NCBI RefSeq assembly: GCF_000383615.1
Contig: NZ_KB911595.1
Span: 124,001 to 188,000, forward strand
DNA length: 64,000 nucleotides
Reading direction: 5' to 3'
Origin: Streptomyces canus 299MFChir4.1
GTDB lineage: Bacteria; Actinomycetota; Actinomycetes; Streptomycetales; Streptomycetaceae
The notes under the pieces are model-generated. The model did not search any database and was not told the origin of the DNA. It worked only from the letters and a program-made list of their open reading frames with translations. Positions 59,911-64,000 of the stretch are shown piece by piece. How positions within the stretch are numbered: the first letter of the stretch is position 1; each line of letters starts with the position of its first letter. A program made the position numbers and the translations under genes.

Positions 59911-61131
59911 ATGAGCCTCACCGGGACCACGTTCCTCTACACCCTGATCGTGCTGTCCGTCGTCGCCGTCGTGCTGCCGCTGGCCCTGTGGTCGCGGTTG
60001 CGGGGGCCCCGGATCGCACGCGCCGCCGCCCGCGTACTGATGGTGCTGTTCGCCCAGGGCACGGCCGTCGCTCTCGTCTTCGTGCTGGTCAACAACCAGA
60101 ACAGCCTCTACGACAACTGGGCCGACCTGCTCGGCACCGGCAACCACGTCCAGCAGGCCGCGAACCTGGGCGCCGACGGCACCGGCGGCATCTCGCTGAA
60201 GCGGTTGCCCAAGGTGAGGCAGCACTTCACCAACGCCTCCGGACCCGGCATGAAGGGCGTGCGGGTGACCCAGCTCAAGGGCCGGGTCTCGGGTGTGAAC
60301 GCCGAGGTCTACGTCTGGCTGCCGCCGCAGTACGGCGAGCCCGCCTACCGGCACCACACGTTCCCCGTGGTGGAGCTGCTCTCGGGCTATCCCGGCTCGG
60401 CGAAGGCCTGGTTCGGGTCACTGCACGCGGTCAACCAGCTCCGGCCGCTGATGCGGGACGGCAAGGTGGCGCCGTTCATCCTGGTCGCCCCGCGCATGAA
60501 CCTGCTGGCCGGGGTCGACACCGGGTGCGCCAACATCACGGGCACGGTCGACGCCGACACCTGGCTCAGCGTCGACGTGCCGAAGATGGTCACGGACAAC
60601 TTCCGCGCCCAGTCCGGTCCGGCGGGCTGGGCCGCGGCCGGGTACTCGGCGGGCGGCCACTGCGCGACCAAGCTCGCCGTCGCGCACCCCGACCGCTACC
60701 GGGCCGCGGTCAGCATGTCCGGCTACAACGACCCGATCGGCGAACGCAACTCGCTGGCCGCCGAGACCCCCGCCCTGCGCCGCGCCAACAACCCGTACCT
60801 GCTGCTGCGCGAGGCCCGCACCCCGCCCGCGATCGCGCTCTACCAGTCCGGTCAGCCGGGCGACGGCTACGAGGCGGCCATGGGCCTGGAACAGGTCGCG
60901 AAGGCGCCGACGACCGTGCACGTCGTCTGCATCCCGAAGAGCGCGGGCGGCCACAACATGGCGCTGTGGAAGCCGCAGGTGGTTCCGGCGTTCCGCTGGC
61001 TGACCGAGGAGATGGGGCTGCTGCACGGCCGGGCGGGCGCTACTCCTCACGCACGGTCGACCGGCGGTTCCAGGCCCGCGGAGCTCGCCAGTGGAACCGC
61101 ATCGCGAGCAGGCGCAGTACGAAGGCGGTGA
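59911..61131 (+). CDS. Membrane-anchored esterase (alpha/beta hydrolase, esterase-D/Ag85-like)
   Basis: 406 aa. Two N-terminal hydrophobic helices (FLYTLIVLSVVAVVLPLAL and MVLFAQGTAVALVFVLV) anchor the protein. An alpha/beta hydrolase follows: VYVWLPPQYGEP, ELLSGYPGSAKAW, PFILVAPRMN, nucleophile Ser in AAAGYSAGGHCATKLA and His in PKSAGGHNMALWKPQ. It resembles the esterase-D/antigen-85 branch, which acts on lipid or peptidoglycan-linked esters outside the membrane. ATG 59911 has AGGGAC. The last 33 codons (from RAGATPHARST) have no family match and lie antisense to the TRIC-like gene, so the C-terminal end is doubtful. Confidence 0.8.
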   Translation: MSLTGTTFLYTLIVLSVVAVVLPLALWSRLRGPRIARAAARVLMVLFAQGTAVALVFVLVNNQNSLYDNWADLLGTGNHVQQAANLGADGTGGISLKRLPKVRQHFTNASGPGMKGVRVTQLKGRVSGVNAEVYVWLPPQYGEPAYRHHTFPVVELLSGYPGSAKAWFGSLHAVNQLRPLMRDGKVAPFILVAPRMNLLAGVDTGCANITGTVDADTWLSVDVPKMVTDNFRAQSGPAGWAAAGYSAGGHCATKLAVAHPDRYRAAVSMSGYNDPIGERNSLAAETPALRRANNPYLLLREARTPPAIALYQSGQPGDGYEAAMGLEQVAKAPTTVHVVCIPKSAGGHNMALWKPQVVPAFRWLTEEMGLLHGRAGATPHARSTGGSRPAELASGTASRAGAVRRR

Positions 61132-61696
61132 GGGCCGCGAGCCCGCTGGTGAACGGACTGAGGGCGTCGTAGCGGATGCACAGGACGACCATGGTGGCGC
61201 CGACGATCGCCGGGACCGCGTACAGGTCGCGGTCCCAGCGCAGCAGTGAGGGCACCTCGTTGGCGAGCACGTCCCTGAGCACACCGCCGCCGACGGCGGT
61301 GGCGAGACCGAGGGTCGCGGACTGGGTGAGGCCGAGCCCGTACTCGTACGCCTTGGTCGTCCCGGCGACGCAGAACAGGCCGAGGCCGGCCGCGTCGAAG
61401 ACGTTCACGCCGACCTGGATGCGCTCCACGTGCGGGTGCAGGAAGAAGACCAGGAGGGCGGCGAGCAGCGGGGTGATGAAGTAGCCGAGATCCGTGAAGG
61501 CGGCGGGCGGTACCGCGCCGATGATCAGGTCCCGGAACAGCCCTCCGCCCAGCGCGGTGACCTCGGCGAGGACGGCGATGCCGAAGACGTCGAAGTTCTT
61601 GCGGACGGCCAGCAGCGCGCCGGAGATGGCGAACACGAAGATGCCGACGAGGTCGAGCGTGTGCTGGACGGAGGGACTGAACAGTTGCTGGAGCAC
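61040..61696 (-). CDS. TRIC-type/UPF0126 membrane channel protein
   Basis: 218 aa with six to seven hydrophobic helices in two repeats. The repeated glycine motifs GGGLFRDLIIGAVPP and GGGVLRDVLANEVPSLL are the family hallmark (UPF0126/YicG, bacterial TRIC-like cation channels). FAISGALLAVRKNFDVFGI opens repeat one. It probably forms a trimeric cation pore in the cytoplasmic membrane. The gene is convergent with, and overlaps by 92 nt, the esterase gene; this frame has strong conserved motifs only outside the overlap. Confidence 0.9.
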   Translation of the reverse strand: MLQQLFSPSVQHTLDLVGIFVFAISGALLAVRKNFDVFGIAVLAEVTALGGGLFRDLIIGAVPPAAFTDLGYFITPLLAALLVFFLHPHVERIQVGVNVFDAAGLGLFCVAGTTKAYEYGLGLTQSATLGLATAVGGGVLRDVLANEVPSLLRWDRDLYAVPAIVGATMVVLCIRYDALSPFTSGLAALTAFVLRLLAMRFHWRAPRAWNRRSTVREE

Positions 61697-61719
61697 ACCG
61701 CATTCTTGCGCAGCGGCTG

Positions 61720-63111
61720 CTACCGGGCCGGCTTGCCCGTCGTGAACAGCCAGGTGTGGAACAGGTCGTCCAGTTGCTGTCCGCTGATCTTGTCGGCGAG
61801 GCCGATGAATTCGGCCGTGTTCGCGTTGCCGTAGCGGTGGAGCCTCGTCCAGGCCGGCAGCAGCTCGAAGAACGCCTTGTCGCCGATCCGTTCGCGCAGC
61901 GCCTGGAGGGTCATCGCGCCTCGCTGGTAGACCGCGGACGCGAACATCGTGTCCCGCTGCGGGTCACCGACGGTGGTCTGCCAGAAGGCGCTGTCGGCGG
62001 GGCGGCCGTCGTACGCGGCGACGAAGGAGTCATGGGCGCTGCGGGTGCCCTTGTGCTCGGCCCACAGCCACTGGGCGTAGGTCGCGAAGCCCTCGTTGAG
62101 CCAGATGTCCTTCCAGTGCGCGACCGAGACGCTGTCCCCGAACCACTGGTGGGCCAGCTCGTGCACGATCGTCGTCTCGCTGCGCACCGCCGAGTAGGCC
62201 GGCTTGGTCTGCACCTCCAGCGAGAACCCGGCCTGCGGCATGTCGTCGACGATCGCGCCGGTCTCCTCGAAGGGGTACGGCCCGAAGACCTGCGACCAGT
62301 AGTCGGTGGCCTCGGCGGTGACGGCGTACACATCGACGCCGTTGCTGTTCGCCAGCACCGGGTCGATGGCCGTGTAGATGGGGATGCCGCCGGGGGTCTT
62401 CCCGGTGCGGACGTCGAACTTCCCGATGGTGGCGGTCGCCAGGTAGGTCGCCATCGGCTTCTTCTCGCGCCAGTGGGTGTACGTCGAGCCGCCCTTGTCG
62501 TACGTCGACACGAGCCGGCCGTTGGAGACCGCGGTCAGGCCCTTCGGGGTCTGGATGCGGATGTCGTAGGTGGCCTTGTCCGCGGGATGGTCGCTGGACG
62601 GGAACCAGGTGGAGGCGGCGTTGGGTTCACAGGCGACGAAGACGCCGTCGGGAGTCTTCATCCAGCCGTAGTCGGAGCCGAAGACGATGGGGCCGTTGAG
62701 GGGTTCGGGGATCCCGCCGTAGGTGACGGCGACCGTGAACTCCTGGCCCTTGCGCAGGGATTGGCGCGGGGTGATGCGTATCTCGTCGCCGTCCCGGCTG
62801 AACTGGGCGCGTCTGCCGTTCACTTCGACCGCGGTGACCACGAGTCTCTGGAGATCCAGATCGAAGGAGGAGAGGTTCTGGGTGGCGCCGGCGGTGAGTG
62901 TCGTACGGCCGTCCAGACGGTCGGTGTCCGGGTTGTACGCCACGTCGAGGGCGTAGTGCCGGGCGTCGAAGCCGCCGTTGCCGAGGTTCGGGAAGTAGGC
63001 GTCGCCGATGCCGGGGGCGCCGGGTTTCGGGCCCGGGGCCGCCGCGATGACAAAGAAGGAAGCCGCCGCGGTCGCGACGGCTCCTAAACGTGCCGAACGG
63101 GAGAGTGCCAT
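61720..63111 (-). CDS. Exported M1-family metalloaminopeptidase
   Basis: 463 aa. ATG 63111 with GAGAGGGA at 8 nt; signal peptide from ALSRSARLGAVATAAASFFV to about residue 30. M1 aminopeptidase domain: beta-sandwich (about 40-240), EPNAASTWFP and then the zinc motif IVHELAHQWFGD (HExxH) with the third ligand in NEGFATYAQWLW. The general acid Tyr region follows. It cleaves N-terminal residues from peptides outside the cell. An oligopeptide ABC transporter ATPase lies 98 nt upstream on the same strand. A long inverted repeat surrounds the start codon. Confidence 0.88.
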   Translation of the reverse strand: MALSRSARLGAVATAAASFFVIAAAPGPKPGAPGIGDAYFPNLGNGGFDARHYALDVAYNPDTDRLDGRTTLTAGATQNLSSFDLDLQRLVVTAVEVNGRRAQFSRDGDEIRITPRQSLRKGQEFTVAVTYGGIPEPLNGPIVFGSDYGWMKTPDGVFVACEPNAASTWFPSSDHPADKATYDIRIQTPKGLTAVSNGRLVSTYDKGGSTYTHWREKKPMATYLATATIGKFDVRTGKTPGGIPIYTAIDPVLANSNGVDVYAVTAEATDYWSQVFGPYPFEETGAIVDDMPQAGFSLEVQTKPAYSAVRSETTIVHELAHQWFGDSVSVAHWKDIWLNEGFATYAQWLWAEHKGTRSAHDSFVAAYDGRPADSAFWQTTVGDPQRDTMFASAVYQRGAMTLQALRERIGDKAFFELLPAWTRLHRYGNANTAEFIGLADKISGQQLDDLFHTWLFTTGKPAR

Positions 63112-63177
63112 GGTGTCGTCCCTCTCGAGCGTGTACCGATAAGTCGGACACGGACGACTCTTCACTCTCCCGTTCGG
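63093..63177 (-). promoter_or_regulatory. 15-bp inverted repeat flanking the aminopeptidase start codon
   Basis: 63093-63107 (within codons 2-6) and 63163-63177 (upstream leader) are perfectly complementary over 15 bp. In the mRNA the 55-nt loop would contain the ribosome site and end 1 nt from the start codon, so the stem could control initiation. Alternatively it is a dyad-symmetric DNA-binding region. Seen directly; the function is inferred. Confidence 0.5.
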
Positions 63178-63209
63178 GCATGTGCATGACTTTGCCAACT
63201 CGTCATGCG

Positions 63210-64000
63210 TTACTTGTCAGTTGGGTCCTGACGGTCGGCTTCCGGTTCGGTGCTCGCCTCGCCGGTCTTCAACGGTGCCGCGGGGGCGGTCTTGGCGCCC
63301 GGGCCCGTCTTCGGGGCCGTGGCCTCGACGTCCGCCGCGACCTCCGCCTCCGGCTGCTCCGCCGTGTCCGCCGTCTTCCCGGCAGCCTCGGCGCCGGTCT
63401 CCTCGGCGGACCCCGCCGCCACCGCCGCGACCGCGGCCGACGTCTTTGCCGACTCGGCGCGGACCTCCTCGGCGACCAGTTCGGCCGCCTCCTTGGCGGC
63501 CGACAGCAGCACGGTGTCCTGCGGGGCCTGGTCCGCGAAGTTCTCGGGGTGGTGGCAGGCCACGCGCTGGCCGGGACGCAGCTCGACCAGCTGCGGCTCG
63601 GTGGTCTTGCAGATCTCCGTCGCCTTCCAGCACCGCGTGTGGAAGCGGCAGCCGGAGGGAGGGGAGATCGGGGACGGGACGTCGCCGCGCAGCAGGATGC
63701 GTTCGGACTTGGCGCCCCGGCGCTTGGGGTCCGGCACCGGGACCGCCGACATCAGGGCCTTGGTGTACGGGTGCATCGGCGCCTCGTACAGCGCGGTGCG
63801 GTCGGCGAGTTCGACGATCTTGCCGAGGTACATCACCGCGATGCGGTCCGAGACGTGCCGTACGACGGACAGGTCGTGCGCGATGATCACGTACGTGAGG
63901 CCGAGCTCCTCCTGGAGGTCGTCCATCAGGTTCACGACCTGCGCCTGGATCGACACATCGAGGGCCGAGACCGGCTCGTCCGCCACGACCAGCTTCGGCT
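63210..64000 (-). CDS. Oligopeptide/dipeptide ABC transporter ATPase (N-terminus beyond right edge)
   Basis: The frame runs from a stop at 63210 to the window edge; the N-terminal third, with Walker A, lies to the right. Visible: KLVVADEPVSALDVS (Walker B and D-loop), YVIIAHDLSVVRHVSDRIAVMYLGKIVE with the H-loop histidine, and the oligopeptide_HPY-type end HPYTKALMSAVPVPDP, PSGCRFHTRCWKATEIC with the Cys-rich cluster (CRFHTRC, CKTTEP, VACHHPE) seen in DppF/OppF proteins. The last about 90 residues are an Ala/Glu/Thr-rich low-complexity tail unusual for the family. Probably energises peptide import, matching the exported peptidase downstream. Confidence 0.88.
   Translation of the reverse strand, partial: PKLVVADEPVSALDVSIQAQVVNLMDDLQEELGLTYVIIAHDLSVVRHVSDRIAVMYLGKIVELADRTALYEAPMHPYTKALMSAVPVPDPKRRGAKSERILLRGDVPSPISPPSGCRFHTRCWKATEICKTTEPQLVELRPGQRVACHHPENFADQAPQDTVLLSAAKEAAELVAEEVRAESAKTSAAVAAVAAGSAEETGAEAAGKTADTAEQPEAEVAADVEATAPKTGPGAKTAPAAPLKTGEASTEPEADRQDPTDK

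Overview
This window is chromosomal DNA from a high-GC actinomycete, almost certainly a Streptomyces. The evidence is very high third-position GC, frequent GTG starts, GGAGG-type ribosome sites, Tat and lipoprotein signals, LAL, PucR and WYL regulators, and a gene order (serA, ilvC, ilvN, ilvB, c-di-GMP protein, gatB/A/C, rmdB-like, ligA, mnmA, cysteine desulfurase) that matches from memory the core of the S. coelicolor chromosome around SCO5480-SCO5530. No rRNA, tRNA, CRISPR array, IS element, prophage or plasmid origin was seen. I read 55 protein genes (two cut by the window edges), a leader peptide and one decayed regulator gene.

Left part (1-13.1 kb): a secreted TolB-type propeller protein runs off the left edge. 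Next comes a four-gene minus-strand operon (fused UreAB, UreC, agmatine deiminase, TetR) with a palindromic operator over its promoter. ilvE and leuB follow, then a Tat-exported purple acid phosphatase, a 43-aa conserved protein and a frameshifted LysR remnant. A two-gene unit at 11.3-13.0 kb encodes a nucleoside-deoxyribosyltransferase-like/Nudix/winged-helix fusion and a membrane-anchored partner; this is the strongest candidate for an undescribed system.

Middle part (13.1-32.3 kb): proline catabolism (putA-pruA with a divergent PucR regulator), a TetR/MFS efflux pair, then serine and branched-chain amino acid synthesis (serA, ilvC, ilvN, ilvB). ilvB has a classical attenuator: a 13-residue leader peptide rich in Ile/Leu/Val, a pause-type hairpin and an intrinsic terminator, none of which a length-filtered gene finder would report. 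Upstream lies a membrane GGDEF-EAL protein with a degenerate EAL domain. Then a hydroxyacid dehydrogenase, an aldo/keto reductase and a PQQ-type sugar dehydrogenase lipoprotein.

Right part (32-64 kb): a 62-aa protein translationally coupled to a 1067-aa LAL regulator, an acidic membrane protein, an MMPL exporter overlapping a GNAT enzyme, a methyltransferase, and gatC-gatA-(79-aa membrane protein)-gatB. Then come a c-di-GMP phosphodiesterase candidate (RmdB), ligA with a MetE-like gene, an SDR, a LOG-family protein, DUF427, a hydrolase, mnmA, an exported amidase and a cysteine desulfurase. A FabR/DesT-like TetR faces two very small membrane proteins. A lipoprotein, a WYL regulator, a thioesterase-like protein, an esterase overlapping a TRIC-type channel gene, an exported M1 aminopeptidase with a long inverted repeat around its start codon, and the C-terminal two thirds of an oligopeptide ABC ATPase finish the window.

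Assignments rest on recognised motifs and protein-family knowledge; no database search was possible. Operator, promoter and attenuation claims are sequence readings plus inference.
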